DNA from: CAWEPK01 sp963835595
GTDB taxonomy: Bacteria > Desulfobacterota > Syntrophorhabdia > Syntrophorhabdales > WCHB1-27
Direction of reading: 5' to 3'
Assembly: GCA_963835595.1 (NCBI GenBank)
Contig: CAWIGL010000002.1
Coordinates: 1,302,001-1,366,000 of the forward strand
DNA: 64,000 bases
Positions 15,102 through 24,812 of this stretch are shown here, piece after piece (position 1 is the first letter of the stretch; each line of letters opens with the position of its first letter). The notes beneath the pieces are model-generated. The model saw only the letters and a list, made by a program, of their open reading frames with translations, ran no database searches and was not told the origin of the DNA. A program made the translations under genes and the position numbers.

Positions 15102-16160
15102 GTGGAAAGAAAGGGAATCGTGCCGGAGATCGCACCCGTAGGCAGCGAGCTTATGGAAAAGGCCCAGACGCGGCTGGACGATCTGACGAAGCCGGTCGGG
15201 AGCCTCGGCAGGCTTGAGGAGTTTGCCCGCAGGGTCGTCGCCATCACGGGTGAGACGATGCCCGTGCTCGATAAAAAGGTCATATTTACGTTCGCGGGGG
15301 ACCACGGCGTCGTAGCCGAAGGCGTCTCCGCCTACCCGAGCGAGGTGACGCCCCAGATGGTCTTCAACTTCTTAAACGGCGGCGCAGGGATAAACGTGCT
15401 GGCCCGCCACGCCGGGGCGGAGGTGGTCGTCGTCGATATCGGCGTAGATTACGCCTTCGAGGAGACCCCCGGCCTCGTCATACGCAAGGTGATGCGCGGC
15501 ACGAGGAACATGCGCGTCGAGCCGGCGATGACGAGGGAGGAGGCGGAAAGCTGCCTCAAGGTCGGCATCGACCTCGCCTACGAGTACACTGACAAAGGCT
15601 ACAGGCTTTTCGGCACAGGGGACATGGGCATAGGCAACACGACGCCATCTTCGGCCATCGCCGCCGTCTTCACGAAAAGAGGCGCGGCGCGGGTAACGGG
15701 CCGTGGGACGGGCATATCGGACGCAGTCCTTGCTAGGAAGATAGAGGTGATAAAAGAAAGCATACGCCTGCGCAGGCCCGACCCGTCCGACCCGATAGAC
15801 GTGCTTGCAAAAGTCGGGGGCACGGAGATAGGCGGAATCGCGGGGCTGGTCCTCGGCGCTGCCGCGAAAAGGGTGCCCGTCGTGATCGACGGCCTCATAT
15901 CGACCGCGGGCGCGCTGATCGCGCACGCCCTCGCGCCTGAGACGGCAGACTATATGTTCGCGGCCCACGCCTCCGTCGAGATAGGCCAGAAGGCGATGCT
16001 GGAGCGGATGGGCCTGGCGCCGATACTCGACCTGCAAATGCGGCTCGGGGAGGGCACGGGCGCAGCCCTTGCGATGCTCCTCATCGAGGCAGGGGTCAAG
16101 ATATACAGGGAGATGGCGACGTTCGGCGAGGCGGGGGTCTCGGGCGAGCTCCCCGCGTAA
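15102..16160 (+). CDS. cobT: Nicotinate-nucleotide--dimethylbenzimidazole phosphoribosyltransferase
   Basis: CobT makes alpha-ribazole phosphate, the lower-ligand precursor, from nicotinate mononucleotide and a benzimidazole base. The 352-residue protein shows LTKPVGSLGRLE, TFAGDHGVVAEGVSAYP, FLNGGAGINVLA, GTGDMGIGNTTPSSAI and LGEGTGAALA; the Glu of the last motif is the catalytic base region. GTG 15102 is chosen over GTG 15096 because it is 7 nt from AAGGAGG. It follows cobU by 47 bp. cobS, the usual partner for the final condensation, is not in this window. Confidence 0.93.
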   Translation: MERKGIVPEIAPVGSELMEKAQTRLDDLTKPVGSLGRLEEFARRVVAITGETMPVLDKKVIFTFAGDHGVVAEGVSAYPSEVTPQMVFNFLNGGAGINVLARHAGAEVVVVDIGVDYAFEETPGLVIRKVMRGTRNMRVEPAMTREEAESCLKVGIDLAYEYTDKGYRLFGTGDMGIGNTTPSSAIAAVFTKRGAARVTGRGTGISDAVLARKIEVIKESIRLRRPDPSDPIDVLAKVGGTEIGGIAGLVLGAAAKRVPVVIDGLISTAGALIAHALAPETADYMFAAHASVEIGQKAMLERMGLAPILDLQMRLGEGTGAALAMLLIEAGVKIYREMATFGEAGVSGELPA

Positions 16161-16176
16161 AAGGCCAGGGCGCATA

Positions 16177-17703
16177 GTGAAAGGCAGGGCGGCAAGATCG
16201 CTGATGGTGCAGGGCACAGGCTCCGGGGCGGGCAAGAGCCTCGTAGTCGCGGGCCTGTGCAGGATATTCAGGGACGAAGGCGTCAAGGTAGCGCCCTTCA
16301 AGGCCCAGAACATGGCCCTCAACTCTTACGTGACTGCCGACGGCGGAGAGATGGGGCGCGCCCAGGTGCTCCAGGCGGAAGGGGCGCGCATCGAGCCGAC
16401 CGTTGACATGAACCCCGTGCTCCTCAAAGCTGCCGGAGAGATGGGGTCTCAGGTGATTATCCACGGCCGCCCCTACAGGCACATGTCGGCAAAGGAGTAC
16501 TACGGGTACAGGGAGAAGGCCTGGGAGGCGGTAAGGGAGTCTTACGCCCGCCTATCGAGGGCGTATGACCTGATACTTATGGAAGGGGCGGGAAGCCCGG
16601 CAGAGATCAACCTGATGGACGTCGATATCGTCAACATGGCCTCAGCAAAGCTCGCCCGCGCGCCTGTGCTCCTCGTCGGCGACATCGACAAGGGCGGCGT
16701 CTTCGCCTCCCTTTACGGCACGGTCAAGCTCCTCGGGCATGATGCAAGGCGCATCAGGGGGTTCATCATCAACAAATTCAGGGGCGACGTGGCGCTCCTC
16801 GACCCCGGCCTTAAGATGATCGAGGCGCTGACTGGAAAGCCCGTCATAGGCGTCCTTCCGTATGTCGCAGATATGGGGCTGCCGGAGGAGGACAGTCTGG
16901 CGCTGCGCAACGGCGCGCAGGCGCGGGGGGACGGCACGCTGAGGGTCGTCGTCGTGCGCCTCCCGTATATCTCCAACTTCACGGACTTCGACCCGTTCTT
17001 TTGCGAGCCGGACGTGCAGCTCGTCTATTCGACGAGCCCGGCAGACATAGAGAACGCCGACCTGCTGATCATGCCCGGCTCCAAGAACACGGTGAAGGAC
17101 CTCCTTTACCTCAAGGAGCGCGGCATCGCCGGGAGCATCAGGCGGGCGGCCGAAAGGGGCGGCCGGATCGCCGCGATCTGCGGCGGCTACCAGATGGCGG
17201 GCAGGCGGATATGCGACCCGGAACACGTCGAAAGCGACCACGATGAGATGGAGGGCCTTGGCCTCCTCGACATAGAGACCGTCTTCGGGCAGGCGAAGAC
17301 GACCTGCCAGGCGGAAGGGCGCATAGTCAACGGGCCTTTCGGCATCGGCGCGTCGGAGACCGGGCAGTTGAAGGGCTACGAGATACACATGGGAGAGAGC
17401 ACGGGCGACATTGGCGTATTCGAGATAAGGCGGCTCTCTGCGACGGCCGGGACGAAAGGCGGCGGCGCGCTTTTGGACGGCTCGCAAAAGGGGAGCTGCT
17501 TCGGCACGTACCTCCACGGCATCTTCGAGAACGACGCCTTCAGGCGGTCCCTCCTGAACAGGCTGAGGGAGCGAAAATGCCTTGCACCCCTCGACGCCCC
17601 AGTCTCTTACGGCCGCCTGAAGGAAGAGGCCCTCGACAGGCTGGCCGGCCTCTTGAGGGAGCACCTGGACATGGCGTTCATAAGGAGGGTTATCGGAGAG
17701 TGA
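16177..17703 (+). CDS. cobQ: Cobyric acid synthase
   Basis: CobQ (CbiP) amidates four side chains of adenosyl-cobyrinate a,c-diamide using glutamine and ATP. The 508-residue product has the N-terminal P-loop GTGSGAGKS, the typical FKAQNMALNS, EGAGSPAEINL and GDIDKGGVFAS motifs, and a C-terminal class I-like glutaminase domain with Cys in AAICGGYQMAG and His in YLHGIF. GTG 16177 is the likely start; ATG 16204 is possible but would cut closer to the P-loop. Its TGA overlaps the GTG of cbiB. Confidence 0.93.
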   Translation: MKGRAARSLMVQGTGSGAGKSLVVAGLCRIFRDEGVKVAPFKAQNMALNSYVTADGGEMGRAQVLQAEGARIEPTVDMNPVLLKAAGEMGSQVIIHGRPYRHMSAKEYYGYREKAWEAVRESYARLSRAYDLILMEGAGSPAEINLMDVDIVNMASAKLARAPVLLVGDIDKGGVFASLYGTVKLLGHDARRIRGFIINKFRGDVALLDPGLKMIEALTGKPVIGVLPYVADMGLPEEDSLALRNGAQARGDGTLRVVVVRLPYISNFTDFDPFFCEPDVQLVYSTSPADIENADLLIMPGSKNTVKDLLYLKERGIAGSIRRAAERGGRIAAICGGYQMAGRRICDPEHVESDHDEMEGLGLLDIETVFGQAKTTCQAEGRIVNGPFGIGASETGQLKGYEIHMGESTGDIGVFEIRRLSATAGTKGGGALLDGSQKGSCFGTYLHGIFENDAFRRSLLNRLRERKCLAPLDAPVSYGRLKEEALDRLAGLLREHLDMAFIRRVIGE

Positions 17704-18695
17704 TCGCCCCTGTCTACCTCGCAGCCGCCTTTCTTCTCGACCTCGCCGTGGGAGATCCCCGGTGGCTGCCCCACCCCGTGCAGGTGATCGGGAAGGCGGC
17801 ATCCGGCCTGGAGGTGATCTTGCGGCGTCTATTCGGCGAGCGGCACGAAGCTGCGGCAGGGGTCTGTCTCGTTTGCATCGTCGTACCCGCTTCCTGGGCC
17901 GCCGCCTTTGTACTCACCCGCCTCCTCCTTTCGTTTTCCGCCCGACCCCTGTCCGTAATCGGCGTATGCCTTTTTGTCTACCTCGTATCGACTACGCTCG
18001 CCCTGCGCGGCCTCATCGCCTCCGCCCGGCTCGTCATCAAGGCGGTCAGACAGAAGCGGATGGCAGACGCAAGGCGCAGGCTCGCCATGATCGTCGGCCG
18101 CGACACGGAGGCCCTGGAGGAAGAGGCGGTGCTTAAGGCCACGGTGGAGACCCTGGCGGAAAACCTGTCGGACGGCTTCGTCGCGCCCCTGCTCTACCTC
18201 GTCGTCGGGGGGCTTCCCCTTGCGATGGCGTATAAGGCGGTCAATACGCTCGATTCGATGATCGGCTATAAGAACGCCCGGTACATAAGGCTCGGCCGGG
18301 CGGCGGCGCGCCTCGACGACGCCGCGAACTTCGTCCCTGCCCGGATAGCCGGCCTTGCCCTTGCTGTCGCGGCCTTTCTTTATTTCCTGCCGGGAGGCCC
18401 GAAAAAGGCGCTGGCTGCCGCGCGCGGCTCGCTCGCCATAATGCGGCGCGACGGCAGGAAGCACAGCAGCCCGAACGCAGGCGTCCCCGAGGCGGCAATG
18501 GCGGGCGCCTTGGGCTTAAGACTGGGCGGGCCTTCGTCATACGGCGGCGCCCTTGTCGAAAAGCCCCTTATCGGCGACGAGCAGGGGGCCGACTACCTCC
18601 GCTCTGCGGACGCAGCCGTCGGCCTCGTGGCGACAGCGGCATCGCTTGCCGTCGTTTTTGCCCTTATCGTCCTTGCGATAGGGAGGGCCTCATGA
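17700..18695 (+). CDS. cbiB: Adenosylcobinamide-phosphate synthase
   Basis: CbiB (CobD in Pseudomonas naming) is a membrane protein that attaches aminopropanol phosphate to cobyric acid. The 331-residue sequence has the N-terminal LDLAVGDPRWLPHPVQVIG motif, several hydrophobic helices, VETLAENLSDGFVAPLLY, KAVNTLDSMIGYKN and the late HSSPNAGVPEAAMAGALG motif, all diagnostic. It starts at GTG 17700 in a GTGA overlap with cobQ. Its end overlaps the next gene by 4 bp, which shows tight translational coupling. Confidence 0.93.
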   Translation: MIAPVYLAAAFLLDLAVGDPRWLPHPVQVIGKAASGLEVILRRLFGERHEAAAGVCLVCIVVPASWAAAFVLTRLLLSFSARPLSVIGVCLFVYLVSTTLALRGLIASARLVIKAVRQKRMADARRRLAMIVGRDTEALEEEAVLKATVETLAENLSDGFVAPLLYLVVGGLPLAMAYKAVNTLDSMIGYKNARYIRLGRAAARLDDAANFVPARIAGLALAVAAFLYFLPGGPKKALAAARGSLAIMRRDGRKHSSPNAGVPEAAMAGALGLRLGGPSSYGGALVEKPLIGDEQGADYLRSADAAVGLVATAASLAVVFALIVLAIGRAS

Positions 18696-19802
18696 TCTAC
18701 CACGGCGGGGATATTTACGCGGCCTCGCGCAGGACGGGGATACCTGCCGACGAGATCATCGACTTCAGCGCCTCGATCAACCCCCTGGGCATACCGGAAG
18801 GCGCGCTGCGGCTCGCAAGCGGCGACACCTGCCGCCTCACGCACTACCCTGAGCCTTACGCGGAAGGCCTCTCCGCAGCCATCGCTGCCAGGCTCGGAGT
18901 AGGGGCCGAGGGCGTGATCTGCGGGAACGGCAGCACGGAGCTTATATACCTCGTGCCGAGGGCGCTGCGCCCCTCGAAGGTGCTGATTACCGCGCCGACC
19001 TTCGGCGAGTACGAGAGGGCGTGCAGGAACGCAGGCGCGGCCGATATCGTCTACCTGGCTTTGGAAAGCGACCGGGGCTTCGAGCTTCAGCCCCGAGGCG
19101 TTCATAGAGGCGATGGCAGGGGGCGCGCCCCGTCGGTCGGGCCGCCGCGCCGCAGGGCGGAAGGCGTGCGACATGGCCTTCCTGTGCAACCCGAACAACC
19201 CCACCGGGCGGCTCGTCGAAAAGGCCGATGTCCTCGCGATAGCCGCAGCCGCGCGGGAGATGGGCTGCTGCCTCGTGGTCGATGAAGCGTTTATCGACTT
19301 CTGCCGGGCGGAATCCGTCACAGGCGAGGTCGGGCGCAACCCGTTCCTCGCGGTGCTCCGCTCCATGACGAAGTTCTATGCCCTGTCGGGTCTCAGGATC
19401 GGCTACGGCGTCTTCCACCCGGACACGGCGGCACGCATCATGGCATACAAGGAGCCGTGGACGGTCAACGCGATCGCCCAGGCGGCAGGCGCGGCGGTCC
19501 TCGAAGACAGGGCCTTCGAAGAGGCATCCCTTGTGGCGATGGAGCGGGAGAAGGCTTACCTTGAGGCGGGACTTGCTGCAATAGGCATCCCATTCGTTCC
19601 CTCACGCGCCAACTATTACTTGCTGAAAATGGGCCGCAGCGGGGAGATTGCGGCAGCGATGGAGAAAAGGGGCATCCTGGTGAGGGACTGCGCAAGCTTT
19701 GCAGGGCTTTCCGGGTCGTACCTGCGCATAGCGGTGCGGTCGCGGCAGGAGAACGAGCGGCTCCTTTCGGAGATGGCGGACGTATGCGCGCGTTTGTTAT
19801 AG
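18692..19802 (+). CDS. cobD: L-threonine-O-3-phosphate decarboxylase (CobD/CobC-type aminotransferase), one frameshift
   Basis: This PLP enzyme of aminotransferase class I supplies (R)-1-amino-2-propanol phosphate for the cobinamide side arm. The first frame reads MIYHGGDIYAASRRTG and IIDFSASINPLG. The second reads AFLCNPNNPTG, LVVDEAFIDF and SMTKFYALSGLRIGYG, where the Lys is the PLP-binding residue. The switch is at about 19085, where GAG-CTTCAG should read GAG-TTCAG (one extra base). Apart from this the gene is complete at about 369 residues. The break is probably a sequence error. It overlaps cbiA by 19 bp. Confidence 0.85.
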
Positions 19803-21142
19803 GCGGCACCCATTCGGGCTGCGGCAAGACGACCGTCGCTTTGGGCATCGCGGCTGCCTTCCGGAAAAAAGGGCGCACAGTCCAGCCCTTCAAGGCAGGG
19901 CCGGACTTCATAGACTCAGGGCTGCACAGGCTCGCGGCAGGCAGGACATCGCGCAACCTCGACCTCTGGATGTGCGGGGAGGCTTACGTGCGCCGGGCGT
20001 TTTTGCGCAACAGCGCAGGGGCGGACGTTTCGGTCATCGAGGGGGTCATGGGCCTGTACGACGGCAGCGCCGGCACCGCGCACCTGGCGAGCGTGCTCGC
20101 CGTCCCCGTGATCCTCGTGATCGACGCGTACGGCATGGCGGAGAGCGCCGCCCCTATAATCAAGGGCATGAAGGAGTGGGGCGCAGAGAGGCTGGCGGTA
20201 GAAATAAAAGGCGTCATTTTCAACCGCGTCGCCTCGTCGCGCCATTACCAGCGGCTTTGCCGGGGGGTCGAAGGCGTGGCGCTCCTCGGCTATCTGCCGA
20301 GGGACGCCTCCTTCGCCATACCCCACAGGCACTTGGGCCTCGTCGTCGCCGAAGAGGCGCCCATTGCCCCGGACGACCTCGACAGGCTCGCGGGTGCGGT
20401 CATGGAGCATATCGACCTCGACGCATTGGAAGCGCTCTGTGCATCGACTTTCCCGTTTTCTTACGCGGGGCGCAAAGCGCAGCAGCCGGCCGCCCCGTCC
20501 GCCCGCATCGCAGTCGCATCGGACGCGGCCTTCTGCTTCTATTATGCGGACAACATCGACCTTCTGCGGGAGGCTGGGGCGGAGGTCGTCTTCTTCAGCC
20601 CGCTTTCCGACGCCCGTCTTCCGGCAGGCATCGACGCGGTCTACATCGGCGGCGGCTACCCTGAGCTTTATGGGGAGGCGCTCTCCGCCAACGCAGAGAT
20701 GCTCCGCGATATCCGGGCGTGGAGCGAGGCAGGCCGGCCGCTTTACGCGGAATGCGGCGGCCTCATGTATCTGTGCCGGTCGATACGCGACTTCGAGGGG
20801 CGCACCTGCAAGACGGCGGGGGTCTTCCCCTTCGACGCGGTAATGGAGAAGAAGGGCGCCCACCTCGGCTACCGCGAGATATTGCTGTGTGAAGACTGCG
20901 CGCTGGGCGCGAAAGGAGAGCGCATCCGGGGACACGAGTTCCGGTATTCCGACATCCGCGCCGGGGGGCTTGCTATCCGGCCGGAGTGCGTTTACAGTGT
21001 TAAGAACGGGACGGGCGAGGACCTGCCGGTCGAGGGTTACAGGCGCAAGAAGACCCTCGCGAGCTATATACACGTCCATTTCGGCAGCAATGAGACCATT
21101 CCCGGCCGTTTCATCGCGTTCGCCGCAGAAGGAAGGAATTGA
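19784..21142 (+). CDS. cbiA: Cobyrinate a,c-diamide synthase
   Basis: CbiA amidates the a and c carboxylates of (cob)yrinate with glutamine and ATP. The 452-residue intact protein has P-loop GTHSGCGKTT, FKAGPDFID, EGVMGLYDG, and a C-terminal glutaminase with Cys in YAECGGLMYLC and His in SYIHVHFGS. It begins inside the 3' end of the decarboxylase gene, as expected in a tightly packed operon. Confidence 0.93.
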   Translation: MRAFVIGGTHSGCGKTTVALGIAAAFRKKGRTVQPFKAGPDFIDSGLHRLAAGRTSRNLDLWMCGEAYVRRAFLRNSAGADVSVIEGVMGLYDGSAGTAHLASVLAVPVILVIDAYGMAESAAPIIKGMKEWGAERLAVEIKGVIFNRVASSRHYQRLCRGVEGVALLGYLPRDASFAIPHRHLGLVVAEEAPIAPDDLDRLAGAVMEHIDLDALEALCASTFPFSYAGRKAQQPAAPSARIAVASDAAFCFYYADNIDLLREAGAEVVFFSPLSDARLPAGIDAVYIGGGYPELYGEALSANAEMLRDIRAWSEAGRPLYAECGGLMYLCRSIRDFEGRTCKTAGVFPFDAVMEKKGAHLGYREILLCEDCALGAKGERIRGHEFRYSDIRAGGLAIRPECVYSVKNGTGEDLPVEGYRRKKTLASYIHVHFGSNETIPGRFIAFAAEGRN

Positions 21143-21146
21143 GGCA

Positions 21147-22142
21147 ATGGAAAGAATCATCCTCGTGGGACACGGCAGCCCGAAGGAAGACGCGAACAGC
21201 GTGGAAGCCATAGGCGCGCTCCTCCACCGCATGATCCACCCGGACTGCCGGGACCGCTGCGTCAGGACGGCCTACCTCCAGTTCACGGGTCCCGATATAG
21301 CCGCAACGATCGACGCCTGCGCAGCCGAGGGGGCGCGAAGGATCGTCGTGCATCCCTTTTTCCTGTACGCAGGCGTGCACGTGACGAAGGACATCCCGGC
21401 CATAATAGACGAGGCGCGCAGGAGGCACCCCGGCGTCGAGATGGTCTATTCGGCGCCCCTCGGCGTGCACGAGCACCTGGCGCGGGTCGTCCTGGAAAGG
21501 ATCGGCGCAGCCGCTTCTCCTGCCGCCACCGGCCGCATCGAGAGGCAGAGCTTCGAGATCATCTCCGGCGAGGTCGATCTGTCGGGGCTGCCGGCCGAGG
21601 AGCGCCCCATCGTCCAGAGGGTCATCCACGCGACTGCCGATTTGGAGTTCAAGGAAAGCCTCCTGTTCCACCCGGAAGCAGTCAGGAAAGGCATCGAGGC
21701 GATAAAGGGCGGAGGCGATGTACTGACCGACGTCGAGATGGTCAGGACGGGGATCAACAAGCAGCGCCTTGCGCGATGGGGAGGCAAGGTGCTCTGCGGG
21801 CTTTCGGCCGACCCATCCGGCGGGCAGGCCCAGGGTATGACCAGGGCGGAAGCTGGGATCGAAAGGGCGCTCAAGGAAGGGGCAGGCAATATAGGCATGA
21901 TCGCCATCGGCAACGCCCCGACAGCGCTTCTGAAGATCATCGAGATGCTGAGAGCCGGGCCGCCGGACCGCGCCCCGCTCGTCGTCGGTGTTCCCGTAGG
22001 GTTCGTCAGGGCCGTCGAGTCGAAGGCGATCCTCTCCACCCAGGCGTTCCCGTTCATCACGAACCTGAGCAGGAAAGGGGGCACGCCCGCTGCCGTCGCC
22101 ATCGTGAATGCCCTGCTCATCATGGCGGAGGGGGACGCATGA
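21147..22142 (+). CDS. cbiX/cbiC: CbiX-CbiC fusion: sirohydrochlorin cobaltochelatase / precorrin-8X methylmutase
   Basis: Residues 1 to about 125 are a CbiX-type chelatase (ILVGHGSPKEDAN with the catalytic His, and VVHPFFLYAGVHVTKDIP) that inserts Co2+ into sirohydrochlorin. Residues from about 133 are CbiC (QSFEIISGEVDL, VQRVIHATADLEF with the active-site His, DVEMVRTGI, AIGNAPTALL, GVPVGFV), which moves the C11 methyl to C12. One polypeptide thus carries an early and a late step of the ring pathway. ATG 21147 is 5 bp after cbiA, and its stop overlaps the start of cbiM in ATGA. Confidence 0.93.
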   Translation: MERIILVGHGSPKEDANSVEAIGALLHRMIHPDCRDRCVRTAYLQFTGPDIAATIDACAAEGARRIVVHPFFLYAGVHVTKDIPAIIDEARRRHPGVEMVYSAPLGVHEHLARVVLERIGAAASPAATGRIERQSFEIISGEVDLSGLPAEERPIVQRVIHATADLEFKESLLFHPEAVRKGIEAIKGGGDVLTDVEMVRTGINKQRLARWGGKVLCGLSADPSGGQAQGMTRAEAGIERALKEGAGNIGMIAIGNAPTALLKIIEMLRAGPPDRAPLVVGVPVGFVRAVESKAILSTQAFPFITNLSRKGGTPAAVAIVNALLIMAEGDA

Positions 22143-22903
22143 AGGTTTTTCTTCGCCGCAGGTGGGCGATCATTCTTCTTTTCGGCTGCGCAATCCTTCT
22201 GGGGCAGGCCCTCCCGGCAGCAGCCATGCACATCTCGGAAGGGATACTCCCCTTCCCCTGGGCCGTCCTCTGGTTCTGCGCAGCGGCCCCGTTCGTCGCC
22301 CTGGGCTTGAGGCAGCTTAAAAGGTCGGCGGCAGCGGACCTCTCCTTCAAGCCCCTGGCCGGATTCATGGCGGCAGTCGTCTTTATCATATCCTGCATCC
22401 CGGTGCCCGTCCCCATCGTCGGGACATGCGCCCATCCTTGCGGCACGGCCATTTCCGGCATACTCCTCGGCCCTGCCGTCAGCGTGATCGTCGCTGTCGT
22501 CGCCCTTTTGATACAGGCCCTCTTTCTCGCGCACGGGGGCCTGAGCACCCTGGGGGCAAACCTCGTCTCGATGGGGATCGTAGGCTCTTTCATGGGGTTC
22601 TTCGTATTCAGGCTCTTTACGTCCCTCGGGGCGAGGCTTTCTGTGGCGGGCTTCGCAGCGGGCGTCCTGGCGGACTGGTGCACCTACCTCACGACAGCCC
22701 TCATCATGGCCCTCGGCTTGAAGGGGAATGGGCCTTTCGCCCCGCTTTTCCTTAAGATCGCGGCCGCCTTCGTCCCGACCCAGCTCCCCCTGGGCATCCT
22801 CGAAGGGGCGATAACCGCGGGGATGCTGGTGCTCCTTGCCAGGAAAAGGCCCGATCTCCTTCTGAAAATGAAGGTGCTTAAGGCAAGGGAGGCGGTACAA
22901 TGA
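22139..22903 (+). CDS. cbiM: Cobalt ECF transporter S component CbiM
   Basis: CbiM is the metal-binding membrane component of the Co2+ uptake system. The 254-residue protein starts with a cleavable signal (about 28 residues ending LPAAA), after which MHISEGILP follows. In CbiM/NikM the mature Met-His-Ile N-terminus enters the channel and binds the metal, so cleavage just before MHI is expected. Further motifs are PVPIVGTCAHPCGTAISG and LFLAHGGLSTLGANLVSMG. It is followed directly by cbiN, cbiQ and cbiO. Confidence 0.93.
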   Translation: MKVFLRRRWAIILLFGCAILLGQALPAAAMHISEGILPFPWAVLWFCAAAPFVALGLRQLKRSAAADLSFKPLAGFMAAVVFIISCIPVPVPIVGTCAHPCGTAISGILLGPAVSVIVAVVALLIQALFLAHGGLSTLGANLVSMGIVGSFMGFFVFRLFTSLGARLSVAGFAAGVLADWCTYLTTALIMALGLKGNGPFAPLFLKIAAAFVPTQLPLGILEGAITAGMLVLLARKRPDLLLKMKVLKAREAVQ

Positions 22904-23217
22904 AAAGGCGCCGCAAAAAAACGGGCCGGGTTATCGCAGCCGCCTGTCTGGCAGCCCTGGTTATCCTCATCGTCGCGCCGCTTGTCGCCGCCGGCGCAGG
23001 CAGCGATGGGCCGCAGGGAAAAAAGTCCTGGCAGGGGGTCGATGAGGCAGTCGTTGAGAAGATCGCGAGGGAGCACGGCAGAGAGCCCAGGCCGCCTCTC
23101 CTCTTCAGGGCCGACCTCGGCGACCTCCCCCTTCTGATGTTCCTTCTCGCAGGCACAGTGGCCGGGTTCACGGCAGGGTATTACTGGAGGAAGCTCCTTG
23201 AGGGGGGCAAAAAATAG
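22900..23217 (+). CDS. cbiN: CbiN-like small membrane subunit of the cobalt transporter
   Basis: This 105-residue protein has two transmembrane helices (VIAAACLAALVILIVAPLVA and LLMFLLAGTVAGFTAGYYW) joined by a polar extracytoplasmic loop, the topology of CbiN. CbiN helps load Co2+ into CbiM. It overlaps cbiM by 4 bp and precedes cbiQ by 2 bp. The sequence is too short for a firm family match; position and topology carry the assignment. Confidence 0.8.
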   Translation: MKRRRKKTGRVIAAACLAALVILIVAPLVAAGAGSDGPQGKKSWQGVDEAVVEKIAREHGREPRPPLLFRADLGDLPLLMFLLAGTVAGFTAGYYWRKLLEGGKK

Positions 23218-23219
23218 AG

Positions 23220-23972
23220 ATGCACGAGTTCCTCTATGACGAGAAGGAAGACCACCGGCTCATCAGGATCGACCCGAGGATCAAGGTGCTCTGCACAGCC
23301 GCCGTCCTTGCGATGGTGCTGACCAACAAAGGCGTCTTCTTCCCGTCCGTCGTGGCGATTGCCTGCCTTTGCCTCTGCGCGTGGCTGCGCGTGCCGGTCC
23401 GCAGGCTCCTCGTCCGGTTCTCGGAGCCTGCCATGATCGTTGCCGTCCTGATCGCGATCAAGTGCCTCTTCGGGGGAAAAGAGCCGATGGCCGTATGGCG
23501 CGTCCTGGGGATAGACGTGACGTTTTACAGGGACGGCCTCGCGAGCGGCCTCTTGCTCGGCCTGCGGATAATGAGCGCGATCTTCGTGGTCGCCGTCCTC
23601 GACTTCGCGACCCCCTTTACCCGCATCCTCAGCGCCCTCGCATGGTTCCGGGTGCCGAAGGGCATCGTCGAGACGGCCTTATTCGCTTACCGCTACATCT
23701 TCCTTTTGCTCGAAGATGCGACCGTCATCTACAACGCCCAGAAGAACCGCCTGGGCTACTCGAACCTCAGGCGGGCCTTGAGCTCTGCCGGGGCGCTCGC
23801 CGCCGCCCTCGTGCTCAAGGCCTTCGACGGCAGCCAGCACGCAGCGGTCGCAATGACGCAGCGGGGCTACGACGGCGCGATGCCGTCGATGGGCCACGAG
23901 CGCCTCAAGACGAGCCACCTCGCCGCTTCCGGCCTCTTCCTCGTCGTCATGGGGGTCCTGTGGCAGATGTAG
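23220..23972 (+). CDS. cbiQ: Cobalt ECF transporter transmembrane T component CbiQ
   Basis: CbiQ couples the CbiO ATPase to CbiM. The 250-residue membrane protein has the family N-terminus (HRLIRIDPRIKVLCTA), five or so hydrophobic helices, and the two Ala-Arg-Gly-type coupling segments, seen here near VYNAQKNRLGYSN-like and QRGYDGAMPS positions. It is intact. Its stop overlaps the GTG start of cbiO by 13 bp. Confidence 0.92.
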   Translation: MHEFLYDEKEDHRLIRIDPRIKVLCTAAVLAMVLTNKGVFFPSVVAIACLCLCAWLRVPVRRLLVRFSEPAMIVAVLIAIKCLFGGKEPMAVWRVLGIDVTFYRDGLASGLLLGLRIMSAIFVVAVLDFATPFTRILSALAWFRVPKGIVETALFAYRYIFLLLEDATVIYNAQKNRLGYSNLRRALSSAGALAAALVLKAFDGSQHAAVAMTQRGYDGAMPSMGHERLKTSHLAASGLFLVVMGVLWQM

Positions 23973-24812
23973 CGAGGTTTTCCATAGTGATAGACGCCTT
24001 CGACTACCCGGACGGCACGCCCGCCCTGCGGGACGTCGGGATGGACATAAAGAACGGGGAATTCGTGGGCATCCTCGGCTCGAACGGCTCAGGCAAAACG
24101 ACTCTCCTGAAGGTGATCGACGGCCTCCTGAAGCCGGTCCGGGGCAGGGTGCTCCTCGACGGCGTAGATATAAGGAAGCTCTCCCCGAAAGAGATATACA
24201 GCAAGGTCGGCCTCGTATTCCAGAACCCGGACGACCAGCTCTTTGCGCCCACCGTCTTCGAGGACGTGGCCTTCGGCCCGCTCAACATGGGGTTTTCGAG
24301 GGAAGAGGCGGCCGGGAGGGTGATGAAGGCGCTTGATGATGTAGATATGGAGGCGTACCGCGACAGGCCGATCCATACGCTCAGCTTCGGCCAAAAGAAG
24401 CGCATCTGCATCGCGGGCCTCTTGGCTATGGGCCACGCGATACTGCTCCTCGACGAGCCGACCGCGGGCCTCGACCCGATGGGGGAGTATAAGATGATGA
24501 GGCTGCTGGTCAAGCTCAACAGGGAAAAGGGGGTGACGGCCGTCATGGCGACCCACAGCGTTGACCTTGTGCCCCTTTTCCTCGACAGGCTTTTTATCCT
24601 GAGCAAGGGGCCGGGTCGCGCGGAGCGGGACGCCGGAGCAGGTCTTCACCGCGCCCGACGAGATGGAGCACGTACGCCTTCGGCTGCCGCAGATCGCAGA
24701 GGTGATCTACAAGCTGAAGCACGAGGACCACCTTCCTTTCGAGAGACTGCCCCTGACCATAGGGGAGGCGAGGAGGGAGATACTTCGCGTCCTGGAGGGC
24801 CGCAATGCGTAA
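23960..24812 (+). CDS. cbiO: Cobalt ECF transporter ATP-binding protein CbiO, one frameshift near the end
   Basis: CbiO powers Co2+ uptake. It has Walker A GSNGSGKTT, the Q-loop FQNPDDQLFA, signature LSFGQKKR, Walker B ILLLDEPTAGLD and the switch His in ATHSVD. The main frame runs to about 24608 (FILSKG), where one extra G shifts it. The continuation RVARSGTPEQVFTAPDEMEHVRLRLPQ and on to EGRNA ends at TAA 24810-24812. GTG 23960 is the likely start, inside the cbiQ end. The break affects only the non-catalytic C-terminus and is probably a homopolymer error. cobO begins at 24805 in an overlapping ATG. Confidence 0.87.
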
